Below, piece after piece: positions 17,030 through 25,275 of a stretch of DNA of 36,550 nucleotides. The stretch is from Sulfurovum sp. (GTDB taxonomy: Bacteria; Campylobacterota; Campylobacteria; Campylobacterales; Sulfurovaceae), in contig JALWME010000217.1 in assembly GCA_027083995.1 (NCBI GenBank), positions 1-36,550 on the forward strand. Reading direction: 5' to 3'. The notes below the pieces were generated by a model. It made no database searches, was not told the DNA's origin, and saw nothing but the letters and a program-made list of their open reading frames with translations. A program made the position numbers and the translations under genes. Within the stretch, counting starts at the first letter, position 1; the number at the start of each line of letters is the position of its first letter.

Positions 17030-17542
17030 ATGCAAAAGATTATTTTGGGATTGTTCGTATTGGTTGCTTCGGTTATGGCTGTGGAGTTAGGCAAAGTGCC
17101 AGTCAAGGTGACAATAGAGGGTAAAAATGGTGGAAAAATGGATGGTTCTGCATGGAGTTCTTCTATGCTTAAGGGAAAGGTTTATGCACTTTTTTATGTA
17201 GATCCAGATAAAAAAGATTTAAATAATGCCTTGGCAGATGCGTTAAAAGAAAAAAATTTTAATAGAAAAAAGTTTAATTCTGTAGCTGTCATAAACCTCG
17301 CAGCTACATGGTTGCCTAATACCATTTTGGAGGCAAAACTTAAAGAGAAACAAAAGAAGTTTCCACACACGCTATATGTTAAAGACAAAGAGAAAACACT
17401 TGTAAAAAAATGGAAATTGGCTGATGATAACTCTGATGTTCTCATCTTTAATAAAAAAGGAAAACTCATCTATAAAAAGTTTGGCAAAGTCTCTGCTGCT
17501 GAGATAAAAAATGTGATTGCACTTATAGAAAAAAACCTCTAA
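17030..17542 (+). CDS. YtfJ-family periplasmic protein
   Basis: A 170-residue exported protein with signal peptide MQKIILGLFVLVASVMA. The rest resembles E. coli YtfJ: GKVYALFYVDPDKKDLNNAL aligns with its GKVxxLxYxxxR/D segment, followed by AVINLAATWLPNTILEAKLKEK, FPHTLYVKDKEKTLVKKWKL and VLIFNKKGKLIYKKFGKVS. YtfJ has a thioredoxin-like fold without the CxxC pair, and no cysteine pair is seen here. Its function is not established. GTG 17027 is an alternative start one codon upstream. The next gene follows after 9 bases. Confidence 0.72.
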   Translation: MQKIILGLFVLVASVMAVELGKVPVKVTIEGKNGGKMDGSAWSSSMLKGKVYALFYVDPDKKDLNNALADALKEKNFNRKKFNSVAVINLAATWLPNTILEAKLKEKQKKFPHTLYVKDKEKTLVKKWKLADDNSDVLIFNKKGKLIYKKFGKVSAAEIKNVIALIEKNL

Positions 17543-17551
17543 AGTTCTCTT

Positions 17552-18583
17552 TTGGCTAAAACAATACTTTTACTCCTCTTTTTTTTGACTGCGGGCTTCT
17601 TTGCTTGGTGGTCATATACTTCTGTGACATATGAAATATTAGAACATAACCTTACAGAAGTATTGCAAAGACAAGTGAAAGTTGGGTATTTAAATGAGAA
17701 AATCATCCAATCCATAGAAGAAGAGAATTTTGATGATGTACAGATGTATCAAAACCTCTCAGAGATGTTGGAATTGCCTTTGGCTTCTTCAACACATAAG
17801 AACATAGAATTGCATAACGGGCTTTTAAAAAAATCTTGGAGAAATACGAAGGCATTTACTTCTGGATTTATAGAGGGGGAGTCTAGTAGTATGATGGAGA
17901 TGTCTGGGAGTATTGTATCAGACTTGACGCTCTATGGTGATTTGAGAGATTTGAAAAAAGAGGGTACTAAGTATATGGATGATAAGCCTTATGACGCGTT
18001 CATTTTAAACATATCTCTCGTGGGTATAGGTCTTAGCGCATCCCAGTTACTCTCAGTAGGTGCAACTACACCTTTAAAAGTAGGTGCATCTACGATAAAG
18101 ATAGCTAAAAAAAGCGGCAAACTTACAAAGCCATTTACCGAAGTGCTTTCAAAAAGACTCTCTCGTACGGTAGATACAAAATTGTTAAAAACCTTAGAGT
18201 TTAATAGCTTGTTTAAAGTAGAAAAAACCAAAAAGACTATAGCCAAAAGTATAGATATAAAACCAGTGAAGTCACTTTTTAATGATATAAGTCTCATAAA
18301 GAAAAATACTTCCCTGGTAGATACCATAAGCCTCATGAAATATGTAGATACACCCAAAGACCTCAAAACTATAGGGAAGATAAGCAACACCTACAAAGCC
18401 AATACCAAAGGTATCTTAAAAGTATTAGGTAAAAAGGCTTTACGTGTAGGTAAAAGTGTCATAAAATTTACTACGATATTACTATGGAAGCTTGCAGGAC
18501 TTGTTTTGTCTGTCTTTGGCTTCTTTTTTGTTTTTATATCAAAAATAAAAAGGTTTAAAAAGCTTAAGAATATCGCCTCCTAA
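17552..18583 (+). CDS. Unknown membrane protein, 343 residues
   Basis: I do not recognise this protein. It has an N-terminal hydrophobic segment (about 4-20, ILLLLFFLTAGFFAWW), an acidic helical region (25-80), a weakly hydrophobic segment (about 150-172) and a strong C-terminal membrane segment (about 307-331) followed by a very basic tail (KIKRFKKLKN). The middle (180-300) is rich in Lys, Ser and Thr with repeated short amphipathic helices of the form KTxxKSxDIKPVKSL. Start TTG 17552 has no clear ribosome site and lies 9 bases after the YtfJ-like gene, so coupling is likely. The 3' end overlaps the convergent MFS gene by 20 bases. Confidence 0.6.
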   Translation: MAKTILLLLFFLTAGFFAWWSYTSVTYEILEHNLTEVLQRQVKVGYLNEKIIQSIEEENFDDVQMYQNLSEMLELPLASSTHKNIELHNGLLKKSWRNTKAFTSGFIEGESSSMMEMSGSIVSDLTLYGDLRDLKKEGTKYMDDKPYDAFILNISLVGIGLSASQLLSVGATTPLKVGASTIKIAKKSGKLTKPFTEVLSKRLSRTVDTKLLKTLEFNSLFKVEKTKKTIAKSIDIKPVKSLFNDISLIKKNTSLVDTISLMKYVDTPKDLKTIGKISNTYKANTKGILKVLGKKALRVGKSVIKFTTILLWKLAGLVLSVFGFFFVFISKIKRFKKLKNIAS

Positions 18584-19748
18584 ACCAGACATAATACCAT
18601 GCAAAAAAGAAAAACCCCATACCAAGCATAAAGGTAATACCTTTTAGTGAAAATCCCCATTTTGATGCATACCCTATGAAAAGAGCAGTGATGACGTTAG
18701 AGATCATAAAAAACATGTCATTGTAGGAGATGACTCTACCCATGTATTTTGCATTGGTTTCTTCCTGTATGAGTAGGTAGGTATATGACCATAATGTAGT
18801 AATAAAAAGTCCTGTGACAAAAAGCCCTATAAGTCCTAAATAGAAGTTATATTCTAATTGTGACCAAAGTATAATGGCTAGACCCTGTAGTATAAAAAAA
18901 TAATGCAGATTCTCTTTAGATATGATTTTAGATATGATAAATGGTCCCAACATTAATCCCAAAGCTCTTGTAGCATTCATCCATCCTATGGACAAGGGTA
19001 CTGCTAGGAGAGATTTGTATTCGAAGTCAGCAAGGAGAGTGATAAGTGCATCAAAAGAGGTAAGCCCAATAGAAGCATGCAGGAGTATAAGATGTAGTAT
19101 CTTTTTTTCTGATTTTAAATAGTGATACCCTGATTTTAACATGTCAATAATTGACTCTGTATGCATTGTTTTGTCTAGTGACAAGTGAAGACCTATAAGT
19201 AAAAATACAGCAATGCTATAGAGTATGGCATCAATACTAAAAGCTATATCAAAACCTACATAATATGTAACTATGCCCCCAACTGCCATACCCAATGCAT
19301 AACAGATAGACCAGATAACAGAGTGTATTTCATTGGTATTTTTAAGCATTTCACCTGAGACAAGTTTGGGAAAAAGTGCCATTTCTGCCGAGAAAAGCAT
19401 AGAGGCGGCCGAGGAGCGTATAAATATTAGTATCATGAGTATCCATATATATTCTAATGAATTTATAAAGATAAATCCAAGAGTCATAGATATCTCAACT
19501 ATCAAGAGTGTAGTCATAAGTTTTTTAAACTCTATACGGTCAATGACAAGTCCAATAACAGGGGCAAGTACAACCGCAGGAAGCATGGCCATAGCAGCCG
19601 TTAAGGCTATGGTGATTTCATTTGCTCCAAATGATACTATCATAGAAAAAATAGCCACTTGGGAAAACCAAGTACCAAAATAAGAGATAAATTGAATAAG
19701 TGAAAGACGTCTAATGACGGGGTGTTTGAGTGTATCTAGGTAGGTCAT
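18564..19748 (-). CDS. MFS transporter
   Basis: A 394-residue polytopic membrane protein with about twelve hydrophobic segments, of the MFS_3 (enterobactin exporter-like) type. It starts MTYLDTLKHPVIRRLSLIQF, and the first cytoplasmic loop contains PVIGLVIDRIEFKKLM, matching the MFS motif GxxxDRxGRR(K). A basic RRRYS tail ends the protein. The substrate cannot be told from sequence; siderophore or drug export is typical for the family. It lies 84 bases downstream of rpoD on the same strand and may be co-transcribed with it; no ribosome site is obvious at ATG 19748. Confidence 0.82.
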   Translation of the reverse strand: MTYLDTLKHPVIRRLSLIQFISYFGTWFSQVAIFSMIVSFGANEITIALTAAMAMLPAVVLAPVIGLVIDRIEFKKLMTTLLIVEISMTLGFIFINSLEYIWILMILIFIRSSAASMLFSAEMALFPKLVSGEMLKNTNEIHSVIWSICYALGMAVGGIVTYYVGFDIAFSIDAILYSIAVFLLIGLHLSLDKTMHTESIIDMLKSGYHYLKSEKKILHLILLHASIGLTSFDALITLLADFEYKSLLAVPLSIGWMNATRALGLMLGPFIISKIISKENLHYFFILQGLAIILWSQLEYNFYLGLIGLFVTGLFITTLWSYTYLLIQEETNAKYMGRVISYNDMFFMISNVITALFIGYASKWGFSLKGITFMLGMGFFFFAWYYVWFRRRYS

Positions 19749-19832
19749 AAACTAGATTTTGTCTTTCTTAAAGTTTGAGATATCTTTGTAGTTATAGATA
19801 ATCATGAAGAATCTAAACTCATGCATAGATTT

Positions 19833-21692
19833 CTATTCTTCTATATAATTCTTAAGTTGGCGACCTACTTTAGGGTGCTTGAGTTTTTTAATAGCAGATG
19901 ATTCTATCTGTCTTACTCTTTCACGTGTAACTGAAAGCTCTTTACCTATCTCTTCAAGTGTTCTGTCACTTTCGTCTTCAAGCAGTCCAAAACGCATACG
20001 GATGACGGCTTTTTCACGTTCGTTGAGTTGGTCAAGTACTTCGTCAATTTGGTTGTTGAGGTCATCTTTGAGTACTACGTCAGTTGGGCTTAGTGTTGTC
20101 TTGTCTTCAATGAAGTCACCAAATCTACCATCATCTTCATCACCTACGGGTGTCTCTAATGATACAGGCTCTTTAGTGATTTTTATGACATTTTTTACTT
20201 TATCAACGGATAGTCCCACTTCTTTGGCAATGGTGTCTAAATCTGGCTCTTTACCTGTCTCCTGCAGGTGTTTTCTGATGATTTTATTGATACGGTTAAT
20301 CGTCTCTATCATATGTATAGGGATACGAATCGTTCTAGCCTGATCGGCGATGGCACGAGAAATAGCTTGACGTATCCACCATGTAGCGTAGGTAGAGAAC
20401 TTGTAGCCTTTTTCATATTCAAACTTGTCGACAGCTTTCATAAGTCCGATGTTACCTTCTTGTATGAGGTCAAGGAACGGTAATCCACGGTTGGTATAAC
20501 GTTTGGCGATACTTACAACAAGTCTAAGGTTTGACTTCGCCATACGCGTCTTGGCTACTTCTGACTTGGCTTTACCTTGACGGATTTGTCCTAGAATGGC
20601 TTGCAGCTTCTCTTCAGAAAGGTCAAATCCACCTTTAGAGGCTTCTCTGGTTTCAAAGAGTTTTTTGATCTCAACATAGGTACTTACCATCGTAGTCTCT
20701 GGTACAGCATCTATGATATCCTCCTTATCCATATTAATGATATTGTCTAGTAGCTTAAGGTGATTTTCTTTTAGTGTCTCATTAAAAAGAGGGAGTTTAT
20801 ACTCTAGTCTTTTGAGCTCTTTTTCAAAGGAGTCATCAGATCTGAGTGCAGTTTCCATAGCTTTTACAAGTTCATTGATAAGTTTGGAGGTAGGCCCCAG
20901 GTTTAGCAGAGCAGCTTTTAGAAGCTCTTTTTTAAAAGCAATCTTTAGACGTTCGTAGAGGATAACAGCACTATCTGTCTCTTTCTCCAAGAAGGTATCT
21001 AGGTTCTCACGTGCTTTCATCCACTCTTTTTTGGCTTTTTCAAGTTGTTTGAAACTCTCTACGACCTGTTTGACTCTTTTGTCATCTTTGGGGGCTTTAT
21101 TTTCTTCTTTTTCTTCTACAGTCTTGGTAGAATGATCCACATTGTCATCATCTGCGGATACTTTTTCATCTTCAAAACTTTTGAAAAGTTCTTTTACGCG
21201 TCTTTCACGATTAAGCAAAGGCCCCTTATAGTTGAGAATGTAGCCTATGAGGTAAGGTACAGAACAGATAGCGTCAATGATGATATCTTCACCCTCTTCA
21301 ATACGCATAGAGAGGTCTACTTCTTCTTCTTTTGTAAGAAGAGGGATTTTACCCATTTCACGTAAGTACATTCTTACAGGTGAATCAGAACGACTCCATT
21401 CTAAAACTTCTTTGTCTTTATGGAGGTCAAATTCATCTTCCCCGCTGTCTGTTAGTTTTTTTCTTGCATCTTCACGTTTCTTCTTCTCTTTGGCTACAAG
21501 AAATTGTGCATACTCTGAAGCAGAAATAATATCTATTTTGGTGTTTTTTGCTAGTTTGTCTATTTTTTTAGCTTGTGCCAGGGTGGGTTGTTTGCTAAAC
21601 TCTTTGGCAATGTTTTCAAGTGTAACAACATCCCCTTTCTTTTTGGACTTAAATAATGCCTCTATGCTTTTCATGCTGTCTTTTGCTGCCAA
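19833..21692 (-). CDS. rpoD: Primary sigma factor RpoD (sigma70)
   Basis: Housekeeping sigma factor. Regions 1.1, 1.2 ([13 protein letters not shown]), a non-conserved insert rich in charged residues, region 2 ([26 protein letters not shown]..., [10 protein letters not shown]), region 3 and region 4 ([16 protein letters not shown]) are all visible. TTG 21692 gives 619 residues and has AAGGA six bases upstream; ATG 21674 is an alternative. The longer open frame from TTG 21752 cannot be used because that codon overlaps the -10 box. The ribosome site and start (TCAAGGATTCAATTTG) are almost identical to those of the divergent leuD. Confidence 0.95.
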   Translation of the reverse strand: MAAKDSMKSIEALFKSKKKGDVVTLENIAKEFSKQPTLAQAKKIDKLAKNTKIDIISASEYAQFLVAKEKKKREDARKKLTDSGEDEFDLHKDKEVLEWSRSDSPVRMYLREMGKIPLLTKEEEVDLSMRIEEGEDIIIDAICSVPYLIGYILNYKGPLLNRERRVKELFKSFEDEKVSADDDNVDHSTKTVEEKEENKAPKDDKRVKQVVESFKQLEKAKKEWMKARENLDTFLEKETDSAVILYERLKIAFKKELLKAALLNLGPTSKLINELVKAMETALRSDDSFEKELKRLEYKLPLFNETLKENHLKLLDNIINMDKEDIIDAVPETTMVSTYVEIKKLFETREASKGGFDLSEEKLQAILGQIRQGKAKSEVAKTRMAKSNLRLVVSIAKRYTNRGLPFLDLIQEGNIGLMKAVDKFEYEKGYKFSTYATWWIRQAISRAIADQARTIRIPIHMIETINRINKIIRKHLQETGKEPDLDTIAKEVGLSVDKVKNVIKITKEPVSLETPVGDEDDGRFGDFIEDKTTLSPTDVVLKDDLNNQIDEVLDQLNEREKAVIRMRFGLLEDESDRTLEEIGKELSVTRERVRQIESSAIKKLKHPKVGRQLKNYIEE

Positions 21693-21741
21693 ATTGAATC
21701 CTTGAGTATATAAAGCGAAATGCTTCAGAAATATAAGTTGG

Positions 21742-21747
21742 ATTATA
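21742..21747 (-). promoter_or_regulatory. -10 box of rpoD
   Basis: GGGTATAATCC on the minus strand contains a perfect TATAAT at 21747-21742. Transcription would begin near 21735, leaving a leader of about 43 bases before TTG 21692. No good -35 is seen. Confidence 0.65.
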
Positions 21748-21801
21748 CCCAAATTCTATTTAATAAAGTGGGTGAAGTTTGGTTATTTTCACTTTTTTTG
21801 C

Positions 21802-21807
21802 TATAAT
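21802..21807 (+). promoter_or_regulatory. -10 box of leuD
   Basis: TATAAT within GCTATAATCGCGAAAAT (21800-21816), a 17-base string also found before pyrH. It is preceded by a T-tract (ACTTTTTTTG), as in Campylobacter promoters. The start point is expected near 21814, which puts ATG 21819 too close to carry a ribosome site. Confidence 0.65.
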
Positions 21808-21818
21808 CGCGAAAATTT

Positions 21819-21837
21819 ATGAGAGAAATTCTCTCAT
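21819..21837 (+). promoter_or_regulatory. 5'-leader hairpin of the leuD transcript
   Basis: ATGAGAGA, loop AAT, TCTCTCAT form a perfect 8-bp stem almost at the predicted 5' end of the leuD mRNA. AAGGA (21841-21845) and TTG 21852 follow at once. It may stabilise the transcript or hold the ribosome site open; no leader peptide rich in Leu codons is seen. Confidence 0.5.
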
Positions 21838-21851
21838 GTCAAGGATACAAT

Positions 21852-22343
21852 TTGCAAGGTAAAGTTTGGAAATTTGGTGATAATATCGATACAGATCTTA
21901 TTATCGCAGCAAGATATTTAAATACTTCTGATGCTTCAGAGCTAGCAAAGCATGTAATGGAGGATGCAGATCCATCGTTTGTCTCCAAAATGTCTACAGG
22001 AGATATCATCGTAGCGGGTGAAAACTTCGGGTGTGGGTCTAGTCGTGAACATGCACCTATAGCACTAAAAGAAGCAGGTGTTTCTGCTATTATCGCACCT
22101 ACTTTTGCAAGGATATTTTATAGAAATGCATTTAATATGGGATTACCTATATTTGAACTAAAAGAAGCAGCACAGATAGAAGAAGGTGATACAGTAAGGG
22201 TAGATATGGAAGAAGGCAAAGTCATCAACGTCAGCCAGGCAAAGACATATAAATTTACACCTATTCCGGAGTTTATGCAAGAGTTGGTAGATGCAGGCGG
22301 ACTCATAGAGTTTGCTAAAAAAGAACTATCAAAAAACAACTAG
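21852..22343 (+). CDS. leuD: 3-isopropylmalate dehydratase small subunit
   Basis: Swivelling small subunit of isopropylmalate isomerase in leucine synthesis, of the short form (163 residues) rather than the E. coli form of about 200. It begins MQGKVWKFGDNIDTDLIIAARYLN (quoted in part: KVWKFGDNIDTDLI), the canonical start of this subgroup, and has GENFGCGSSREHAP. TTG 21852 is chosen because AAGGA lies six bases upstream and the protein then starts exactly at the family N-terminus; the frame opens at ATG 21819 but that codon is within a few bases of the transcript start. The large subunit leuC is not in the window. leuB follows after 67 bases. Confidence 0.9.
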   Translation: MQGKVWKFGDNIDTDLIIAARYLNTSDASELAKHVMEDADPSFVSKMSTGDIIVAGENFGCGSSREHAPIALKEAGVSAIIAPTFARIFYRNAFNMGLPIFELKEAAQIEEGDTVRVDMEEGKVINVSQAKTYKFTPIPEFMQELVDAGGLIEFAKKELSKNN

Positions 22344-22410
22344 TTTTCGTTAGTTTTGGTTTTTTATGCTTTGTGAAAAAGCATTATATAAAGTACAAAA
22401 GAGAGAATAA

Positions 22411-23481
22411 ATGAGTAAAAGTTATAAAATTGGTGTGATAAAAGGTGATGGTATCGGTCCAGAAATCATTGATGAGGCTATCAAGGTACTTGATGCTGTA
22501 TCGATAAACCTAGATTTCTCACTGAAGTATGAAGAGATGTTACTTGGTGGTGCGGCCATAGATGAGACAGGTGAACCTTTACCTATAGAGACTATACAGG
22601 GTGTCAAAAAATGTGATGCAGTGCTTTTTGGAGCTATAGGTGGCCCTAAATGGGATACCCTGGAGCGGCACCTTCGTCCAGAGTCTGGACTCTTGGGACT
22701 TCGTAAAGAGATGGGAACATTTGCAAACCTTAGACCAGCGTTGGTTTATGATGAATTAGTGAATGCCTCCAGTCTTAAGCCTGAAGTAATTCAGGGTGTT
22801 GACATTATGGTGGTACGTGAACTCACAGGCGGGATTTACTTTGGTCAGCCAAGGGAACTGCAGGAAGAGAAAGCATTTAATACTATGGTATACACGCGTG
22901 AGGAAGTAGAGCGTATTGCTGTTATTGCTTTTGATATCGCGATGCAAAGAGATAAACGTATTTGTTCTGTAGATAAAGCCAATGTGCTTGAAGTTTCCCA
23001 GTTTTGGAGAGAAGTGGTTGAAGAGGTAGCCAAAGCGTATCCTGAAGTAGAACTTTCTCATATGTATGTAGACAATGCTGCGATGCAACTTATACGTGAC
23101 CCTAAGCAGTTTGATGTGATACTTACTGGAAATATTTTTGGTGATATCTTGTCTGATGCGGCATCGATGCTTTCTGGTTCAATAGGTTTGCTCCCAAGTG
23201 CAAGTACAGGTAAAGGTGTAGGTCTTTTTGAACCTATACATGGTTCTGCTCCAGATATAGCAGGACAAGGTATAGCCAATCCACTGGCGACCATTTCAAG
23301 TGCATCAATGATGTTACGCTATGCACTTCGTGAAGAAGAGGCAGCAGATAAAATAGATGATGCTATCAAAAGAGCATTAAGTGAAGGGTACCGTACGGGT
23401 GACCTCGGTGACTATGACGCACAAGAGATTTGCACCTGTACTGAAATGGGTGATATCATAGCGGACTATGCCAGTAGATAG
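22411..23481 (+). CDS. leuB: 3-isopropylmalate dehydrogenase
   Basis: Oxidises and decarboxylates 3-isopropylmalate with NAD+ in leucine synthesis. The 356-residue protein has [13 protein letters not shown] at the N-terminus, [15 protein letters not shown] for substrate binding, the metal-binding Asp region [25 protein letters not shown] (quoted in part: [17 protein letters not shown]) and [17 protein letters not shown] for NAD. The YFGQP segment identifies LeuB rather than isocitrate dehydrogenase. GAGAGAATAA precedes ATG 22411. The leuD-leuB gap contains a small ATGCTT/AAGCAT stem but no clear terminator. Confidence 0.95.
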   Translation: MSKSYKIGVIKGDGIGPEIIDEAIKVLDAVSINLDFSLKYEEMLLGGAAIDETGEPLPIETIQGVKKCDAVLFGAIGGPKWDTLERHLRPESGLLGLRKEMGTFANLRPALVYDELVNASSLKPEVIQGVDIMVVRELTGGIYFGQPRELQEEKAFNTMVYTREEVERIAVIAFDIAMQRDKRICSVDKANVLEVSQFWREVVEEVAKAYPEVELSHMYVDNAAMQLIRDPKQFDVILTGNIFGDILSDAASMLSGSIGLLPSASTGKGVGLFEPIHGSAPDIAGQGIANPLATISSASMMLRYALREEEAADKIDDAIKRALSEGYRTGDLGDYDAQEICTCTEMGDIIADYASR

Positions 23482-23529
23482 GACACAAAATGAACAAAAC
23501 TCATCTTTACTGCGTTGACACTGTGTCCT
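23480..23529. repeat. Inverted repeat in the leuB-purU gap
   Basis: AGGACACA (23480-23487) and TGTGTCCT (23522-23529) are exact inverted repeats 34 bases apart, the first beginning inside the leuB stop codon. The remaining gap to purU holds ACTAGT-containing AT-rich sequence and no ORF. It could be an RNA stem ending the leu transcript or a remnant of a small repeat. Confidence 0.35.
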
Positions 23530-23602
23530 CGTAAACAGAGGGTTCACACAACTAGTTGTTTTTTAAGCTAGTAAAAATATTTGATAAATATACAGGTTTC
23601 TT

Positions 23603-24439
23603 ATGGAAAAACGTGCAAGAGTACTTATAGACTGTGAAGATGCAAAGGGTTTGGTATATAAAATCTCTAAAGTCTTTTATGATAGAGGTTTAAATATAGA
23701 TAATAACCGTGAATTCGTAGACAAAGATCGTGGGCGTTTTTTTATGCGTACGGTAGTGACTGGAAAATTTGATACCAAAGAGTTGAAAGAAGAACTTAGA
23801 GTCATTACGCCTAATGATGCCCAGATAAGAGTTATAGAGCCAAATGATAAAAAAATCATCCTCATGGTGACCAAAGAGTCTCATGCACTAGGCGATATAC
23901 TTGTGCGTCATGCAGATGGTGAGTTGGGTGCAAATATAGAGTGTGTGATAGGAAACCATGACACGCTTGAAGAACTGGTTCGTCGTTTTGATATACCATT
24001 TTTTCATGTTAGTGCAGCTGGTATGACACGAGAAGAACATGAATCTCATGTGATGAAACTTATTGCAGAGTTTGAGTTTGACTATATTGTACTTGCCAAG
24101 TATATGCGTATACTTACTCCTGATTTTGTAAAAGCATACAGCCAAAAAATCATCAATATTCACCACTCTTTCTTGCCAGCGTTTATAGGGGCAAACCCTT
24201 ATAAACAAGCCTATGAGAGAGGGGTCAAAATCATAGGTGCAACAGCACATTATGTCACAGATGATCTTGATGAAGGTCCTATTATTGCACAAGATGTCAT
24301 ACCTGTAAACCACAGATTTACCTGGAAAGATATGCAACGTGCAGGACGTGATGGAGAGAAAATAGTACTTTCACGTGCCTTGGCACTTGTATTGAATGAT
24401 AGAGTTTTTGTGAATGGGAACAAGACGGTAATATTTTAA
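23603..24439 (+). CDS. purU: Formyltetrahydrofolate deformylase
   Basis: Hydrolyses 10-formyl-THF to formate and THF, balancing the one-carbon pool and supplying formate for PurT-type purine synthesis. The 278 residues have an N-terminal ACT domain (1-80) and a C-terminal formyltransferase-fold domain with INIHHSFLPAF and HYVTDDLDEGPII, which include the catalytic Asn/His/Asp set of PurU. The ACT plus hydrolase layout separates it from PurN and Fmt. ATG 23603 has AGG about six bases upstream. It is isolated between two gaps of more than 100 bases. Confidence 0.92.
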   Translation: MEKRARVLIDCEDAKGLVYKISKVFYDRGLNIDNNREFVDKDRGRFFMRTVVTGKFDTKELKEELRVITPNDAQIRVIEPNDKKIILMVTKESHALGDILVRHADGELGANIECVIGNHDTLEELVRRFDIPFFHVSAAGMTREEHESHVMKLIAEFEFDYIVLAKYMRILTPDFVKAYSQKIINIHHSFLPAFIGANPYKQAYERGVKIIGATAHYVTDDLDEGPIIAQDVIPVNHRFTWKDMQRAGRDGEKIVLSRALALVLNDRVFVNGNKTVIF

Positions 24440-24615
24440 TTTGTTTTTTAACTTTCCTTGTATTCTGAATTGAGGCGTTGTTTCTCTCTTCATTTTTTTA
24501 GAAAAAAACGAAGCAAAAAAATCGTCGTGACTCTCGAATCGCTCCGCTTTCAAGGGCGTTCGCCACGACAGGACGCATTGTCATGCGATTAATGGAAAAG
24601 AAATAAGGATACTTC
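24440..24615. repeat. 176-base gap with inverted repeats and a GC-rich island
   Basis: No gene is seen. CTTCATTTTTTT (24488-24499) and AAAAAAACGAAG (24502-24513) form a near-perfect inverted repeat that could act as a terminator for purU. A GC-rich stretch (24521-24570) is bounded by GTCGTG (24524-24529) and CACGAC (24564-24569). GATTAATGGA at 24587-24596 repeats the 10-mer before mtnN. AAGGA at 24604-24608 is the trmL ribosome site. The GC-rich part looks unlike the surrounding sequence and may be a dispersed repeat. Confidence 0.4.
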
Positions 24616-25110
24616 ATGTTCAATATAGTACTGGTAGAACCCCAAATCCCACAAAATACAGGTACCATTGGCAGACTCTGTGTCAATCTAGGTGCCACAC
24701 TTCACCTTATAAAACCTCTAGGTTTTGACATAGATGATAAAGCAGTCAAACGTGCAGGGCTTGATTACTGGAAGCACTTAGATTTGGTGGTATGGGAAAG
24801 TTTTGATGCATTTTTAGAAAGACATCCTATAGGAGATACTAGCTACATGGCTACTACTAAAACAGACAACCTCTATTTCAATGCAGCGTTCAAAAAAGGT
24901 GACTATATTCTTTTTGGTTCTGAGACTAGAGGTATAGATGAAAATGTTTTGTTGGCTCATCCTGACAGATGTATTACTATCCCTATGGGCAGAGCAGGAA
25001 GAAGTTTAAATCTTGGGTTAAGTGTAGGTGTTGTTGTGTATGATGCTCTGCGTCAAAACTATGATGGTTTTGAAAAGATTACCATAGCCAATACACTAAA
25101 GGAGTCATGA
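24616..25110 (+). CDS. trmL: tRNA (cytidine/uridine34-2'-O)-methyltransferase TrmL
   Basis: SPOUT methyltransferase that 2'-O-methylates the wobble base of tRNA-Leu isoacceptors in E. coli. The 164 residues match the family length. MFNIVLVEPQIPQNTGTIGR (quoted in part: EPQIPQNTGTIGRLC) at the N-terminus and LFGSETRGIDE plus IPMGRAGRSLNLGLSVGVVVYD (quoted in part: IPMGRAGRSLNLGLSV) form the SAM-binding knot. ATG 24616 has AAGGA seven bases upstream. Its stop overlaps the start of a 50-residue membrane protein gene (ATGA). Confidence 0.94.
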   Translation: MFNIVLVEPQIPQNTGTIGRLCVNLGATLHLIKPLGFDIDDKAVKRAGLDYWKHLDLVVWESFDAFLERHPIGDTSYMATTKTDNLYFNAAFKKGDYILFGSETRGIDENVLLAHPDRCITIPMGRAGRSLNLGLSVGVVVYDALRQNYDGFEKITIANTLKES

Positions 25111-25259
25111 TGCCATTTGGAGATATTTTATACATCATTGCTATGGTCTTATTTGCCTATATTACATTTGGTATTGTTAGAGGGTATTTTAAAGCGAAGT
25201 TTGATGATAAGGGTAGGCGGTTAGATATGGTAGAAGATGACGAAAAGGAGAGTAAGTAA
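25107..25259 (+). CDS. Small single-span membrane protein, 50 residues
   Basis: A short gene starting within the trmL stop (ATGATG; AAAGGAG lies just upstream, so ATG 25107 or 25110 is well placed). The protein has one hydrophobic segment (about 5-24, GDILYIIAMVLFAYITFGIV), then a basic stretch (RGYFKAKF) and an acidic tail ending EDDEKESK. Such small proteins after trmL are not familiar to me by name. The ribosome site, coupling and coding-like composition make it a probable real gene. Function unknown. Confidence 0.65.
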   Translation: MMPFGDILYIIAMVLFAYITFGIVRGYFKAKFDDKGRRLDMVEDDEKESK

Positions 25260-25275
25260 CCTTTTCGTTTCTCTT

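Noticed and set aside
19806..19841. GAAGAAT/ATTCTTC hairpin at the 3' end of rpoD
   Set aside because: It includes the rpoD stop and has no T-tract after it on the minus strand; too weak to call a terminator.
21693..21752. Longer RpoD N-terminus starting at TTG 21752
   Set aside because: That codon overlaps the TATAAT box of the rpoD promoter (21747-21742), and a well-placed AAGGA/TTG lies at 21692.
22344..22410. ATGCTT/AAGCAT stem between leuD and leuB as an attenuator
   Set aside because: Six base pairs, no T-tract and no leader peptide; not enough to support regulation.
24371..24698. Minus-strand open frames across the purU-trmL gap, including one reading ESGAIRESRR
   Set aside because: They run antisense into trmL or purU, lack ribosome sites and look like read-through of a repeat rather than a gene or gene remnant.
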